From contig NZ_JAMXLV010000021.1 of assembly GCF_024054535.1 (NCBI RefSeq), forward strand, positions 62,001 to 126,000: a DNA stretch of 64,000 nt, given 5' to 3'. Shown here piece after piece: positions 19,544 through 29,756 of this stretch (position 1 is its first letter; every line of letters starts with the position of its first letter). The position numbers were made by a program, and so were the translations under genes. The stretch comes from Thermococcus alcaliphilus. Lineage in GTDB: Archaea > Methanobacteriota_B > Thermococci > Thermococcales > Thermococcaceae. A model generated the notes under the pieces. The model saw only the letters and a list, made by a program, of their open reading frames with translations, made no database searches and was not told the DNA's origin.

Positions 19544-20491
19544 ATGCAGGAAGAAATTGTTCTTGATAACTACCTTGAAAAAGTCGTGAGCTCACTTGAG
19601 AAAAAGTCCCCAAAGGAGATTCTAAGCTATGCTATTTTTAATGAAGAGGAAGAGGCTAAATACTATGCCGAACTTTCTAAAAAAGCTAAAAGAGAGAGCA
19701 TTAAACTTCTGTTCATCCAGATGAGCGAAGAGAGTGAAGAACACAGAAACAGGCTTTACACCCTTTTCAAAAAACTTTATCCCGGTGAGGAGCCAGTTAA
19801 AGTAGAGGCTCCTCCTATTGAAGTTCTTCCATTCTACCCGAAATTTGAAACTGTAGATGATTACCTGAAAGCTCTCGAGTACTGCATGGAAAGTGAGCTC
19901 TTCGCAAAGAAGGCTTACGAACTGCTCGCTCAAAAAGCCGAAGATGAGGATGTCAAAGCCTTAGCCCTACAGCTGGCACTCTTTGAAGAAGATCATTACA
20001 AGAGAATCAAGAAGGCTTATGAGCTCTTTACAGCCGTTAAACAGGGGAGTATTGACTTAACAGGTCTTTCTTCCATGGGTTATCTTTTTAGTGACAAAAT
20101 AAAAGCTCGATATTTATTTTTGGAAATCTTGGAGGGTCGTAAGGGTGTTGTATTCTCAAGGGACTCTCCAGAGGGAATCAAAAGATGGATAAAAAGAGAG
20201 ATAATCTCTTTTTGGATAACCTCCAAAACGTGCCAGCGATGCATAACTCCCAGAAAACTGCTGGAGTCTTTAGAAGACATTCCCAAAGAGGAAAATCTCG
20301 TGATCTTGATAGAGAATATAGAGACGCTTAGAATAGCAGCAGATAGCTTTGAAGAGTTCTACACAAACATATCAAAGCTTAAGGACGAGGCGACAGCAAA
20401 GAAGTGCTACGTTATTTTATGCGGAAACAAAAGGGCATTTGAAGATAAAGAATGGGCTATACTGGAATCGGAGTTCAAGCATGTCTCATAG
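19544..20491 (+). CDS. Ferritin-like (rubrerythrin-type) domain fused to DUF835
   Basis: About 315 residues. The N-terminal half has two ferritin-like helix pairs: EEEEAKYY with EESEEH, then [10 protein letters not shown] with FEEDH. These give the Glu and ExxH ligands for a di-iron site. The C-terminal half (about residues 175-315: GYLF...[18 protein letters not shown] ... [22 protein letters not shown]) is a DUF835 domain, a family common in Thermococcales and often attached to sensors. A cysteine pair, CQRC, lies near the join. The start is ATG 19544 behind GAGGGAGA; an upstream in-frame ATG at 19514 lacks one. A redox-sensing role is inferred only. Confidence 0.8.
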   Translation: MQEEIVLDNYLEKVVSSLEKKSPKEILSYAIFNEEEEAKYYAELSKKAKRESIKLLFIQMSEESEEHRNRLYTLFKKLYPGEEPVKVEAPPIEVLPFYPKFETVDDYLKALEYCMESELFAKKAYELLAQKAEDEDVKALALQLALFEEDHYKRIKKAYELFTAVKQGSIDLTGLSSMGYLFSDKIKARYLFLEILEGRKGVVFSRDSPEGIKRWIKREIISFWITSKTCQRCITPRKLLESLEDIPKEENLVILIENIETLRIAADSFEEFYTNISKLKDEATAKKCYVILCGNKRAFEDKEWAILESEFKHVS

Positions 20492-21550
20492 CCTCTCAAG
20501 CATTTTTGGAATCTCTTGAGGCTCTAAGGCTGTCTCCACAATGTAGCCCTTTTCCACTAAGATTTTGTTGAAAAGTCCTTCTCTTTTCCAGCCGTCTAAA
20601 GTGAAATCTCCATAAAACATGACCTCTGGGAGGAAAATTACTCCCAAATCCACCTCTGGCAGTTTTTCAACTTCTCTAAGGACGTCATGAGCCGTTAGTA
20701 ATCCAGCAGTACCTATGTTTCCTCCGAAGAAGTCGTTCTTGACCATGACAACGTTTATTTTTGGGAAGAGGCGCTTGATTTCTGGATAAGCGAGCTCCCC
20801 GGTGAGAATGTAAGTTGGTAAAGATGGCTCGATGTCAAAGGGCTCCAAGGGAACTTTGAACTCACCAAGAAGAGCCTCAAAAATTGGTGAGATGACTATC
20901 TTTAGGCTCAGCTCTTTCTGCTTCTCAAGGGCGACGTTTTTAACAAAAAGAAGCTCCTCCCGTGTTAAAGCTCTAGTCCTTGAGTACTTCGTAACCCCAA
21001 TTGGGAAGAGCCTAACTTCATGGACACCAAATCTATCCAAATCATCCAGAATCTCACCTATATCGGAGACGTTGTAGCCGGGAGTTAAGATTATGTCCGC
21101 TATGACCCTAAAGTTCTCCACGACCTTTGGTAAAAGGTCAATGACTTTTCCGGCGTTTCTGTTCTTCATAAGCTTAATCCTAACGTCTTTCTTTGTTGTG
21201 TGGAGGGATATCTGGATTTCATCAAGCCCAGCTGAGTAAAGGCTTTCAATCCTCTTTTCGTCAAAGCGGACGTTTGCACTTGTATCTGTAACCCTTATCC
21301 ACAAATCGTAGTGCTTCCTTGCATAGGCTATTCTGTCCTCAAGCTCCGGATCGTTGAGAGTATCATGTTTGGAAACTCTGTATATCATCTGGGGAGGATT
21401 TTGCATAAGGTAACAAAAAACGCAATCGTTACCACATGAGCCCGCCTTAGAGGACGGAGGAATTATCAGCAGGTCTTCCCTCTCATCTACCATGTCAAGC
21501 TCATATTTGGTAATCTTCCTGAGCTTGTAATCCTCTGTTAGCTCATACAT
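20486..21550 (-). CDS. Radical SAM protein with C-terminal DUF512 domain
   Basis: A 354-residue protein. Cysteines at residues 39, 43 and 46 (CGNDCVFC) form the CxxxCxxC motif that binds the 4Fe-4S cluster cleaving S-adenosylmethionine. A barrel follows ([30 protein letters not shown]). The C-terminal portion with [20 protein letters not shown] and [18 protein letters not shown] matches DUF512. The PDZ domain often present in bacterial members is absent. The substrate is unknown. The gene stands alone between two other transcription units; its end overlaps the ferritin/DUF835 gene by 6 bp. Confidence 0.88.
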   Translation of the reverse strand: MYELTEDYKLRKITKYELDMVDEREDLLIIPPSSKAGSCGNDCVFCYLMQNPPQMIYRVSKHDTLNDPELEDRIAYARKHYDLWIRVTDTSANVRFDEKRIESLYSAGLDEIQISLHTTKKDVRIKLMKNRNAGKVIDLLPKVVENFRVIADIILTPGYNVSDIGEILDDLDRFGVHEVRLFPIGVTKYSRTRALTREELLFVKNVALEKQKELSLKIVISPIFEALLGEFKVPLEPFDIEPSLPTYILTGELAYPEIKRLFPKINVVMVKNDFFGGNIGTAGLLTAHDVLREVEKLPEVDLGVIFLPEVMFYGDFTLDGWKREGLFNKILVEKGYIVETALEPQEIPKMLERL

Positions 21551-21601
21551 GTGGGAAAAATTAAAATGAGGGTTTAAAAAGAATTGGATGGATAAATTAT
21601 C

Positions 21602-22921
21602 CTACTTTCCCGCTATTCTAACGTTCTCGAAGGCCATTGAAGGCACAACCATGCTTCCTCCGAAGGGCAGTACTTTTTGCTCTTTGCTTACCGCGTAGAG
21701 GTTTGGCAACAGCTCATAAACGTTGCCGCTCATCATGAACACTGTAGCGCCCTTTACCTCCCCATTCTCAATTAGAAATGCTGGATTAGCTACAACGGCA
21801 AAGTTTCCATTGTCTGGGTTGCTTGAATGAGCTCCCTGGAAGCCATCTACAAGATAGCCATGCTCTATCTCCTCGATAATCTCTTCGAGGCTTCTCTTGC
21901 CGTTCTCAATCACGACGTTGTGGAACCCTATGCTTATTCCTCCGGTAGACAGGTTCCTCTTTCCATTTCCAGTGCTTTCAGTTCCGTGAATCTTTGCCCA
22001 GTAGTTGTCCCATATAAAGCCTTTGAAAACTCCTTTCTCCACTATTACATTTCTCTTCGTTGGAACGCCCTCATCGTCCGCTATAACCGGGTTTATGCTG
22101 AGCTCGTGAAGCGGATCGTCATAGATTGTGAGGAGCTCGTTTGAAACACTTTCACCTATTTTATTAGCTAACGGAGTTGTGCCCTTGACAAGCCTCTCTC
22201 CACTGAATGCCGGGAATAGTGCATAGGATAAAAGGCTCGAAACTGCCCATGGTTCTACTACTACTTTTGCTTCCTCTGTCTTGCTTTTTTCGGTTTTAAA
22301 TGCCCATTTAACTTTTTGCAAAGCGTTTTTAACGACGCTTTCTATATCAAGCTTGAGGGAAAGCTTAGCATCGAAGTCAAAAATGCCGGGGGTCACTTTT
22401 CCTTCCCTCATCCCAACGAGTTCAATGTAAAAGAAAGCCCCTCCGCCTTCTTGAGATACGTTAACACCGTGGGAATTCATTATCAGGCTTTCTCCCCATT
22501 CTGTTCCGCCACCGCCACCTGCAACAACTATCCCTTCTTCCGACGCCATTCCAATGCCTTCTTTCGCGAGCTCCACGAAGTAGTCTGGAGAAACTTCTTT
22601 AAGTTCTTTATCAACTTTTCTTGGCTCTCTGTACTTTCCAGGCTCTGGGAATGAAACCCACTTTTCATCGGGCTTGTTGAGCTTTGCCATTTTATATGCT
22701 CTCTCTACAGCCTCTTTGATTTTCTCTTTATCTCCGCTGTCAACGATGGCAACTCCAAGCCTTTTGTCTTTAACACCCCTAACAACGGTAACAACTCTCT
22801 CCCTTAAGGCTGAAGTGGAGACCTCATTGAGCTCAATTTGAACACCTGCCTCCCTGCTCTTGTACATGGCAATCTCAAGCTCATCAAAGAATCTTTCTCC
22901 AAAACGAATTAGCTCTTCCAT
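21602..22921 (-). CDS. TldE/PmbA-type subunit of TldD/E protease
   Basis: A 439-residue member of the TldD/PmbA family without the HExxxH metal motif, so it is the TldE-type partner. Characteristic segments are ESLIMNSHGVNVSQEGGGAF, the GTESTGNGKRNLSTGGISIG region, and SSNPDNGNFAVVANPAFLIENGEVKG. In bacteria TldD/TldE form a heterodimeric metalloprotease acting on unfolded peptides; the archaeal role is less clear. The start is ATG 22921 after GGGTGATAAAG, 5 bp downstream of the tldD stop codon, so the pair is made together. Confidence 0.93.
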   Translation of the reverse strand: MEELIRFGERFFDELEIAMYKSREAGVQIELNEVSTSALRERVVTVVRGVKDKRLGVAIVDSGDKEKIKEAVERAYKMAKLNKPDEKWVSFPEPGKYREPRKVDKELKEVSPDYFVELAKEGIGMASEEGIVVAGGGGGTEWGESLIMNSHGVNVSQEGGGAFFYIELVGMREGKVTPGIFDFDAKLSLKLDIESVVKNALQKVKWAFKTEKSKTEEAKVVVEPWAVSSLLSYALFPAFSGERLVKGTTPLANKIGESVSNELLTIYDDPLHELSINPVIADDEGVPTKRNVIVEKGVFKGFIWDNYWAKIHGTESTGNGKRNLSTGGISIGFHNVVIENGKRSLEEIIEEIEHGYLVDGFQGAHSSNPDNGNFAVVANPAFLIENGEVKGATVFMMSGNVYELLPNLYAVSKEQKVLPFGGSMVVPSMAFENVRIAGK

Positions 22922-22926
22922 CTTTA

Positions 22927-24297
22927 TCACCCTATTATTATTCCCCCATCAAAGCGCATATGTGGCCCACCAGAACTTACAAAAGCCGTCTGTCCTTTTC
23001 CACATCTCCCCATTTCGAGACCAAAGTCATTTCCTACGGCACTTATCTTCTTTAATGCTTCGATGGCAATTCCGCTTATTGAAGTGTCCCTTATGGGCTT
23101 TGTTATCTCGCCGTTCTCAATCATGTAGCCCTCTTGAACTCCTACTTGGAAGGCTGAGTTGAGCTGTGCCTGGCCTCCTCTGAAATCAACTACATAATAG
23201 CCGAACTTGATGTCCTCTATCATCTCCTCAAACTTCCAGTCTCCCGGCTCAAAAATTGTGTTACGCATTCTTATTATCGGGGGATAGGTGTAGTTTTCAG
23301 CCCTCGCGTGGCCGTTTGGCTCCATATTCCACTTGTGGGCATATTCTCTGTTGAGCATTATCTCCTTCAAAATTCCGTTTTCAATTATGTGAATGTCTTT
23401 GACCGGAACGCCCTCATCGTCATAGCGGTCGTTTCCAAAGCCCCCTTCAACTATGCGCTCGCTCATTGTAACGTATTCCGGAGCAATCTGCTTTCCAATC
23501 AAATCTTTAAACGGAGAGTTTATTGTCAAATCCGCCTCTGCAAGGTGTCCAAGAGCTTCGTGGGCTATAATGCCCACCACTATCGGCCCGGCAACTATTG
23601 GGAATTCTCCCCGCTTTGGTGCAACGCCCTCTAACTGTGCATGAACTTTTCTAATGACCCTCTTGGCGACTTCTTCGTTGGGCTCTTTTTCTTTGAAAAG
23701 CTCCCAGCCGTAGTCTACCGCTCCGACCTCATCTCTTGCAGCGGCAAGCCTTTCCCCTTCCTTGCCAGTTGCCCAGACATACTGCCATACGTAGTTCAAA
23801 TCCCACTTTATCTTTGTACCCTCGTTTGTTATGAGGATCTTTTCCCCGCTTGCGTCTTCATAGCGAAGCCACGTTGATTTTATGGCTCCGTCTTCTTTGA
23901 GAAGAGCCTCCAAGTCCATTAGCCTCTCAACTTTTTCCTCTATTGGGACTTCTCTGGGCTTTATTTTCATCTTGCTCTTCACTACATCCTCGTGAGTCTT
24001 TATCTCTGCAAGCTGAATTTTCTCCTTTTTGGCTTTTGCCGTTGCTTTTGCAAGTCTGTATGCGCTTTCTATGGCTTTTTCAAGGTTTTCAAGTCTGTTT
24101 GTTGAGGCAAATCCCCAAGCTCCATCTGCTAGAACCCTAATAGCAACTCCCATTTGTCCCTTGCCTGCAAAAGTCGTGAAAGTTCCATCCTTGAGCTCCA
24201 GAGTGTTCTTGCTGATGTTTTCATAGCGGATTTCTATGTAGTCCGCTTTGAAGTTTTCGAGAGCCCAGTTAAGGGCTTTTTCTAATCTATCTTCCAT
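22927..24297 (-). CDS. tldD: TldD-type catalytic subunit of TldD/E protease
   Basis: A 456-residue TldD protein with the zinc-binding HEALGH at residues 246-251, the FGNDRYDDEGVPVKDI segment and the C-terminal GRCGKGQ cysteine. It is the catalytic half of the TldD/TldE metalloprotease; the neighbouring gene is the TldE partner. The start is ATG 24297 behind GGGTGATATGC; a TTG 15 bp upstream is in frame but overlaps that site. The promoter lies in the 150-bp gap shared with the divergent PfkB gene, where TTAAATTAAC is near 24330-24340. Confidence 0.95.
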   Translation of the reverse strand: MEDRLEKALNWALENFKADYIEIRYENISKNTLELKDGTFTTFAGKGQMGVAIRVLADGAWGFASTNRLENLEKAIESAYRLAKATAKAKKEKIQLAEIKTHEDVVKSKMKIKPREVPIEEKVERLMDLEALLKEDGAIKSTWLRYEDASGEKILITNEGTKIKWDLNYVWQYVWATGKEGERLAAARDEVGAVDYGWELFKEKEPNEEVAKRVIRKVHAQLEGVAPKRGEFPIVAGPIVVGIIAHEALGHLAEADLTINSPFKDLIGKQIAPEYVTMSERIVEGGFGNDRYDDEGVPVKDIHIIENGILKEIMLNREYAHKWNMEPNGHARAENYTYPPIIRMRNTIFEPGDWKFEEMIEDIKFGYYVVDFRGGQAQLNSAFQVGVQEGYMIENGEITKPIRDTSISGIAIEALKKISAVGNDFGLEMGRCGKGQTAFVSSGGPHMRFDGGIIIG

Positions 24298-24449
24298 GCA
24301 TATCACCCACAATCTAAAGGTTTAGATAATCATTTAAATTAACACCCAGGACTATAAAAGCGTTATCTCGAGCAAAGATGTATACAAAAGAACGTTTAGA
24401 GGAGAAAAATATAAATCGGTCAAGCGGGGAAGATGTTAGGGGTGAGAGA

Positions 24450-25328
24450 ATGTTTGATGTAATTGCAATAGGAAACCTCAACTATGATATAACCCTCCTC
24501 GTGGAGAGATTTCCCGAGTTTCATGAGAAGGTAATTGCCAAGAGAGCCCACTTCGGATTGGGGGGTGCTGCAGGCAATACCGCTTCTTGGTTAGCCCATA
24601 TGGGAGTTAAGGTGGGATTTATTGGAGCAGTCGGTAACGATGAGATTGGCGAGGCACACATAAACTATTTTAAGAAGATTGGCGTTGATGTGGGGGGCAT
24701 TAAAGTTGTTAACGAGCACTCGGGAATAGCTATCTCCCTGATAAAAGGAGAGGACAAGAGGATAGTAAAGCACCTCGGTGCTAACGCATACAGAGACGTT
24801 GATTTTGAGTACCTTTCCAAAGCTAGGCACATCCACATGTCATCAAACCCAAAAGAGCTCATTGAAAAGACTGCTAACTTTGCCTTTGAGAATGGAATTT
24901 CCGTTTCCTTGGATATAGGTGAGGCTGAGGTGCCAAAGTCTGTTGAAGACAAAATAACCTACCTGCTGATGAACGAAGATGAGTTCAAGCGAAAGTATGG
25001 AAGCCTGGAGAAAATCCATGATGTTAAAGCTAAAAACGTCATCATAACATTAAACGGTGGTGGAGCGATGGTTAGAGATGATAAAGGAAAAGTTTTTGAG
25101 ATTAGAGGGCTGAGTGCTGAAGTAGTAGATTCCACCGGAGCCGGAGATGCCTTTGATGCTGGATTTATTTATGGGATTCTTAAAGGATGGGAGCTGAGGG
25201 ATGCGGCAAAACTTGGAACTCTACTAGCATATCTAACGGTACAGAAAGTTGGTGCCAGAAGCGCAATTATTCCACTGGAGGAGATTAAAAAAATAGCAGA
25301 AGAGCTGAACTTAGGACTTCCCTTTTAG
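24450..25328 (+). CDS. PfkB-family carbohydrate/nucleoside kinase
   Basis: A 292-residue ribokinase-fold protein. The N-terminal signature is [20 protein letters not shown] (about residues 32-51), and the C-terminal signature [16 protein letters not shown] holds the catalytic Asp. Thermococcales have several PfkB kinases acting on nucleosides, ribose 1-phosphate or sugars; the substrate cannot be chosen here. The start is ATG 24450 behind GGGGTGAGAGA; an in-frame ATG 72 bp upstream has no ribosome site. The stop codon overlaps the opposing ABC permease by 4 bp. Confidence 0.93.
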   Translation: MFDVIAIGNLNYDITLLVERFPEFHEKVIAKRAHFGLGGAAGNTASWLAHMGVKVGFIGAVGNDEIGEAHINYFKKIGVDVGGIKVVNEHSGIAISLIKGEDKRIVKHLGANAYRDVDFEYLSKARHIHMSSNPKELIEKTANFAFENGISVSLDIGEAEVPKSVEDKITYLLMNEDEFKRKYGSLEKIHDVKAKNVIITLNGGGAMVRDDKGKVFEIRGLSAEVVDSTGAGDAFDAGFIYGILKGWELRDAAKLGTLLAYLTVQKVGARSAIIPLEEIKKIAEELNLGLPF

Positions 25329-26146
25329 TAGCTCTTTAAGCCAACGGTTTTTGCTTGCTTTTCGCTCCACTTGTATCCCAAGTATCCCAAAAGGGCATAG
25401 AGCAGAGAAAGAACTATAAGATAGGAAATCTCTCCAACAGATTTTTCATAGCCATAGGCAACAACTTTTCTTACGGCTTCACTAGTTGGGGCATAGGGAA
25501 GGATTTTCGCCATTATCTGCAATCCCTTAGGCAAGATTGAAATTGGATACATCGCACCGCTTAAAGCAAAGACCAGCATTTCAAGAATCGTTATAAACGG
25601 ACCCGGGTCTTTTAAATAAAGAACGATGCCAGCGGCGGCCATTCCCATCCCTATCATTCCCACCGTACCCACAAGCAACACTGGGAGGGCTTTGATAAAA
25701 TTGAAGAAGTTAAAGCTAATGTCAAATATCACGACAAAAAGGGGAATGTAAATTGCCATGTAGATTAGTGACAAGAAAATTCTGGTAAGAACGTTGCCCA
25801 TGAAAAACGTCAGTCTCCTTATTGGGGCTGCAAAGGAGTACTCGAGGGTGCCAGCATAGAGTTCATCAACAACGCTCCACACAAAGCCGCTTAGAAAAGT
25901 CAAGCCAAAGCCCAATACCATAAATCCCAAGACTGCAAAAGTCACGTAGTCTGAGTATCCAGTAAGCTGTTGAAGTGCGGGGGAATTTCTCTCTCCGGTG
26001 AGGCCTATTCCTATCAGCAGAGCCTGGCCAACAAAGAAAAACCCCAACATGACATCGCTGATAAACCACACCCTATAACTCAAGAAGATTCTCCAGCTCT
26101 TAACTGCAACACCGTAAAGCGCTCTGAGTTCGTTAGTAACCTCCAT
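25325..26146 (-). CDS. ABC-2 type transporter permease (second of pair)
   Basis: A 273-residue integral membrane protein with six hydrophobic segments, in the ABC-2 style ([38 protein letters not shown] before the third helix). It is the last gene of a three-gene operon: an ATPase and two different permeases, which likely form a heterodimeric exporter. The start is ATG 26146 behind GGGTGG; it overlaps the preceding permease by 14 bp. The substrate is unknown. Confidence 0.88.
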   Translation of the reverse strand: MEVTNELRALYGVAVKSWRIFLSYRVWFISDVMLGFFFVGQALLIGIGLTGERNSPALQQLTGYSDYVTFAVLGFMVLGFGLTFLSGFVWSVVDELYAGTLEYSFAAPIRRLTFFMGNVLTRIFLSLIYMAIYIPLFVVIFDISFNFFNFIKALPVLLVGTVGMIGMGMAAAGIVLYLKDPGPFITILEMLVFALSGAMYPISILPKGLQIMAKILPYAPTSEAVRKVVAYGYEKSVGEISYLIVLSLLYALLGYLGYKWSEKQAKTVGLKSY

Positions 26147-26936
26147 AACCAACCACCCGGGTTATCTTTTCAGCCCATTTGAAAATTAGATACCCAATCA
26201 TCCAGTAGAGAGGAACTAAAAAGAGAAGCCACACTATCTCCCCTTGTATTTCTGCGTAGGTTTTTCCAACAAAGATTGCCCTAACAGCGGAGGCAGCATG
26301 GGTAAGTGGAAACACCTTTGAAAAAGCAACCAGCCATTTGGGCATTACACTAAGGGGGAAGAAGACGCCGGAGAAAAAGAGCATTCCAAACTCAAATATC
26401 TGAGCAAAAGGCCCTATGTTCTTTAGAAGCATCACAAGCCCAGCAAAGATGAACCCAAATCCCAAAAAAGCCAATAGTGATGCCAGAATAATTGGAATAG
26501 ACTTCAGAATTATTGCAAACGTGAGAGGAATATCAAATATCAAGGCACCAATTACAAAGACGATTCCCATGAGAGCAGAATCCATTAAAAGCCAGCTAAC
26601 AGCCAATCCGGAGAGGAGCTCTAAAATCCTCGCTGGAGAAAGAACATTCATCTCAAAGGTTCCCCTTTGGAGCTCTCTCCTTACTCCCCATACATAAGCT
26701 TCCATCGGCGAAACTGAAACCCACCACAAAACGTAGCCAATCAAAGCGTACGTTGGATAATCCCCCATGCCCGTAGAGCTCGCCAAAAGCTGTGAATACC
26801 TCCCTCCAAGGACAGCCTGCCCAAAGAAGACAAACTGAAGAAGGAAAACTAACCCAACGAGAATAGAGCTTATTACCCTCAAAGGATACCTGAAAAACAT
26901 CCTAAATTCCTTCTCTATTACAGCAGGCAATATCAA
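26133..26936 (-). CDS. ABC-2 type transporter permease (first of pair)
   Basis: A 267-residue membrane protein with about six hydrophobic segments. The ABC-2 hallmark, a charged coupling region followed by GTFEMNVLSPARILELLSGL, is clear near residues 90-110. It is probably a half-transporter that pairs with the permease downstream. The start overlaps the ATPase gene by 4 bp, so all three genes are translated from one message. The exported substrate cannot be predicted. Confidence 0.88.
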   Translation of the reverse strand: MILPAVIEKEFRMFFRYPLRVISSILVGLVFLLQFVFFGQAVLGGRYSQLLASSTGMGDYPTYALIGYVLWWVSVSPMEAYVWGVRRELQRGTFEMNVLSPARILELLSGLAVSWLLMDSALMGIVFVIGALIFDIPLTFAIILKSIPIILASLLAFLGFGFIFAGLVMLLKNIGPFAQIFEFGMLFFSGVFFPLSVMPKWLVAFSKVFPLTHAASAVRAIFVGKTYAEIQGEIVWLLFLVPLYWMIGYLIFKWAEKITRVVGYGGY

Positions 26937-27901
26937 TCCCTTAACCCCCTTCCGGTGAGCTTTATAAAAACGTCCTCAAGAGTTGGCTCTTTCTGTTCTA
27001 CGCTTATTATTTTCGCTCCCTTCTTTACAAGCCACTCGACTAGCTTGGGAAGCTCTTCCTCATCCATCTGGCCTCTTAAGGTTATAATTCCCCTTTCGGA
27101 ATCCTCATCTACAACCGCCATTCTCCAAGGTAAGCTATCAAAAGTACCCTCCCATTTGAGGCGTATTTCCACGGCATCTTCGTCTTTAACAAGTTTTTTA
27201 AGCCCATCCGGAGTATCGAGGGCTATAATCCTACCATGGTCTATTATGGCTATCCTATCACAGAGCTGCTCCGCCTCGATCATGTAGTGAGTCGTTAGGA
27301 GGACGGTTTTTCCTTTCTCATCAACAAGCTTCCTTATAAATTCCCTAACGAATATGGAGCTCTGCACATCTAAGCCTAGGGTAGGTTCATCCAAAAACAG
27401 AACTTCCGGGTCGTTTATCAAAGCCTTTGCTATAGCCAGCCTCTGCTTCATCCCCCTCGAGTAGTTCATAACCAAATCATCTTTCCTCTCCCACAGTCCA
27501 ACCAATCTGAGGAGTTCTTCAATTCTTTCTTTTTCCTCTCTCTTGGGGACATAATAAATCCTCGCAAAATATTTCAGGTTTTCGTACGCACTCAAACGCC
27601 AGTAAAGAGTTCTCTCTCCCTCTGCCACAAGGTTTATTCTCTTTCTAATTTCCCTTGCATCTTTCCTTATATCATATCCCAAGATTTTCGCTTCTCCTTC
27701 AGTAGGCTCAAGCAGAGTGGTTAGCATTTTTATTGTAGTGGTCTTTCCAGCCCCATTGGGCCCAAGAAGGCCAAAAAGTTCGCCCTTTTTAACCTTAAAG
27801 CTGATGCCCTTAACCGCCTCAACCCATTCTACCTTTCTTAACGGGAGAGGAATCTTTTTAGGATACCTCTTCTTCAAATCAAAGACCTCAACTGCATACA
27901 T
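26933..27901 (-). CDS. ABC transporter ATP-binding subunit
   Basis: A 322-residue ATPase. It shows Walker A GLLGPNGAGKTTTIK, the signature YSRGMKQRLAIAKAL, Walker B VLFLDEPTLGLD, and the switch His in LLTTHYMIEAEQ. A C-terminal extension of about 80 residues (RLKWEGTFDSLPWRMAVV and after) is typical of DrrA-like drug or lipid exporters. The start is ATG 27901 (MYAVEVFDLKKRYP) behind AGGGGA; the frame is open 84 bp further upstream without support. It leads the three-gene exporter operon. Confidence 0.93.
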   Translation of the reverse strand: MYAVEVFDLKKRYPKKIPLPLRKVEWVEAVKGISFKVKKGELFGLLGPNGAGKTTTIKMLTTLLEPTEGEAKILGYDIRKDAREIRKRINLVAEGERTLYWRLSAYENLKYFARIYYVPKREEKERIEELLRLVGLWERKDDLVMNYSRGMKQRLAIAKALINDPEVLFLDEPTLGLDVQSSIFVREFIRKLVDEKGKTVLLTTHYMIEAEQLCDRIAIIDHGRIIALDTPDGLKKLVKDEDAVEIRLKWEGTFDSLPWRMAVVDEDSERGIITLRGQMDEEELPKLVEWLVKKGAKIISVEQKEPTLEDVFIKLTGRGLRD

Positions 27902-28048
27902 AACTGTTCCCCTAAGATACTCATGCTGATCAGAATACATAAAGATAGTGGTTTTTAACATGCAAAGGCTTAAAAATGGTAACAAAGATAAACCATAAAA
28001 AAGACTGCAAAAGGCTTAAAGGGCAACTGTATCATGGAGGTGGCTTCA

Positions 28049-28330
28049 TTGGAAATAACAATTGAGAAATTCAAGCCGAAAGTTACCCGGCCTTTTAAGA
28101 GGAAAAACGAATACTGGGTAAAGCTCATAGATGAGAGTGGCGAGTATATAATGAAGTTTAAAACCCCTCTAGAGGCTGAAGATGCAATATACGGGCTTCT
28201 TGATCTTCAGGTTTATGGTGGTAAAGTTAAGCTAAAGCTTAGAGAGGGGAATGTTATAGAAGATATTCAAATTCTTGAGCTCTATAAGCCCTCTGCAAAG
28301 GAGCTTGTTGATGAGTATTTTAGCGAATAG
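28049..28330 (+). CDS. Small protein of unknown function
   Basis: A protein of 93 residues if started at the TTG at 28049, which lies 5-6 bp after an excellent GGAGGTGG site. An in-frame ATG at 28034 exists, but the ribosome site would then lie inside the gene, and a TATA-like GGCTTAAAGG near 28012-28020 places the transcript start close to it. The protein is basic and soluble, with mixed helix and strand (YWVKLIDESGEYIMKFKTPL). No family is recognised. It is followed by TFE after 145 bp with a separate promoter. Confidence 0.7.
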   Translation: MEITIEKFKPKVTRPFKRKNEYWVKLIDESGEYIMKFKTPLEAEDAIYGLLDLQVYGGKVKLKLREGNVIEDIQILELYKPSAKELVDEYFSE

Positions 28331-28475
28331 CTGAAGTCCTTTTTTGTACATTAAGCTTCTTTTTTCGACAAAAACCTATATATACTACGGAGCCCAAATA
28401 TATAATTAGTGGGTTCATACAGCGTTCACAAAATCAATTTTTAAGATAAAATCCAAAGACTTGGAGGTCTTACTT

Positions 28476-28991
28476 ATGGCCAGAAGAAAAAACAAAGAAC
28501 TCCTGAAATTCGCAGAGGAGATAGGCGGAGAAGAGGCGATTGAGGTAATCAAGGCTCTCGAAAAGAAAAAAGAGGCAACCGATGAAGAGATAGCGGAGAT
28601 GACTGGAATTAGGGTAAATACCGTCAGAAAAATCTTATACGCCCTCTACGACAATCAGCTTGCAGAATTCAGAAGGGTTAGGGACAAAGATACAGGATGG
28701 TACTACTATTACTGGCGCCTCGAAACAAGGAGATTACCGGAAATCATAAGAGCAAGAAAAATGCAGGAGCTCAAAAGATTAAAAGAGATGCTTGAGGAGG
28801 AAACTAAAGAAGTCTACTACCACTGCGGAACTCCCGGTCATCCAAGACTGACTTTTGATGAGGCAATGGAATATGAGTTCAGATGCCCTCTGTGCGGTGA
28901 AATGCTTATGCAGTACGACAACAGCGAAATAGTTAAAGAGCTCCAAGAAAAAATCAAGAAGCTTGAAAAGGAACTGGGAATAAAGGCGTGA
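28476..28991 (+). CDS. tfe: Transcription initiation factor E alpha subunit (TFE)
   Basis: A 171-residue protein. The N-terminal winged helix (about residues 1-90) includes [20 protein letters not shown], followed by a coiled linker and a zinc-binding domain ([20 protein letters not shown] then CPLCG). TFE stabilises the open promoter complex of archaeal RNA polymerase, binding the clamp and stalk. The start is ATG 28476 with GGAGGT 7 bp upstream; a longer ATG frame at 28461 lacks one. A strong CTATATATAC promoter element is at about 28375-28385. Confidence 0.96.
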   Translation: MARRKNKELLKFAEEIGGEEAIEVIKALEKKKEATDEEIAEMTGIRVNTVRKILYALYDNQLAEFRRVRDKDTGWYYYYWRLETRRLPEIIRARKMQELKRLKEMLEEETKEVYYHCGTPGHPRLTFDEAMEYEFRCPLCGEMLMQYDNSEIVKELQEKIKKLEKELGIKA

Positions 28992-29024
28992 TTTTTAACT
29001 TTAATGAACTGCGGGGATGATAAG

Positions 29025-29756
29025 ATGGAGATTGTTATTCTTGAGAAGATATATGGCGATAGGAGTGGCTTTGAAAAGCTCAATAAAAAGCTTAAATCCC
29101 TTATTGGAGATCTGGAAGTTTCGTGGAAGATAGGGATCACTCAAAAACAATGGGCTAAAATATCCCTCGAAGGAGAAGACGAAGAAATTTCTGCAAATCT
29201 CATACGGGAGGAGTTTGGGGAAGTTCCATATAAGTTAAGCAAGGTAAAGGAAGGGGAAACATACAGGGGAAGGTTTATTGACCTTGGAAAAGTAGGTTAT
29301 GGAGTCTACGTTGACATTGGAGTATTCTCGCCGACCCCAAAGGATGTTTTGATCCCCCTTTATTATCTCAAGTCCACCTTTGGAGACAAGCCGGCTAGAC
29401 AGTTCATAAGAGAGTTTGGCTGGGTAGATCATTTGCCAGTAGAATTAGAAATCACAAAAGTGGAGTTTGGGGCTAGAGAGATGGAAGGAAAATTCAGCGA
29501 AAGGCAGCTAAAACAAATAGAAAAGTGGACAACCGATGGATATGACAAGATATTCGTCGCTGGCACAATAAGTGAAAAGGTCGAAGAAGCACTAATAAAA
29601 ACAGGACATTCAAGAGATGTAAAAAGACTCGAAGAGCTTGGACTTATGGAAACTCTTTTGGTTCTTAAAAAGGGCACACAGGCCCCTGGAATTATTAAGG
29701 AGATAGGACCTCATCTAAAAGCCGCGGTGTTTGGGGCAATTAAGTTTGAAGAGTGA
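29025..29756 (+). CDS. DUF2110 family protein
   Basis: A 243-residue soluble protein (MEIVILEKIYGDRSGFEKLN; RGRFIDLGKVGYGVYVDIGV). It matches the archaeal DUF2110 family, commonly next to TFE. The middle segment GRFIDLGKVGYGVYVDIGVF resembles an S1/OB-type strand pattern, so RNA binding is possible but unproven. The start is ATG 29025 behind GGGGATGA; an upstream ATG at 29004 is unlikely. It is separated from tfe by 33 bp, so the two probably share an mRNA. The stop lies inside the opposing membrane gene (17-bp overlap). Confidence 0.82.
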   Translation: MEIVILEKIYGDRSGFEKLNKKLKSLIGDLEVSWKIGITQKQWAKISLEGEDEEISANLIREEFGEVPYKLSKVKEGETYRGRFIDLGKVGYGVYVDIGVFSPTPKDVLIPLYYLKSTFGDKPARQFIREFGWVDHLPVELEITKVEFGAREMEGKFSERQLKQIEKWTTDGYDKIFVAGTISEKVEEALIKTGHSRDVKRLEELGLMETLLVLKKGTQAPGIIKEIGPHLKAAVFGAIKFEE

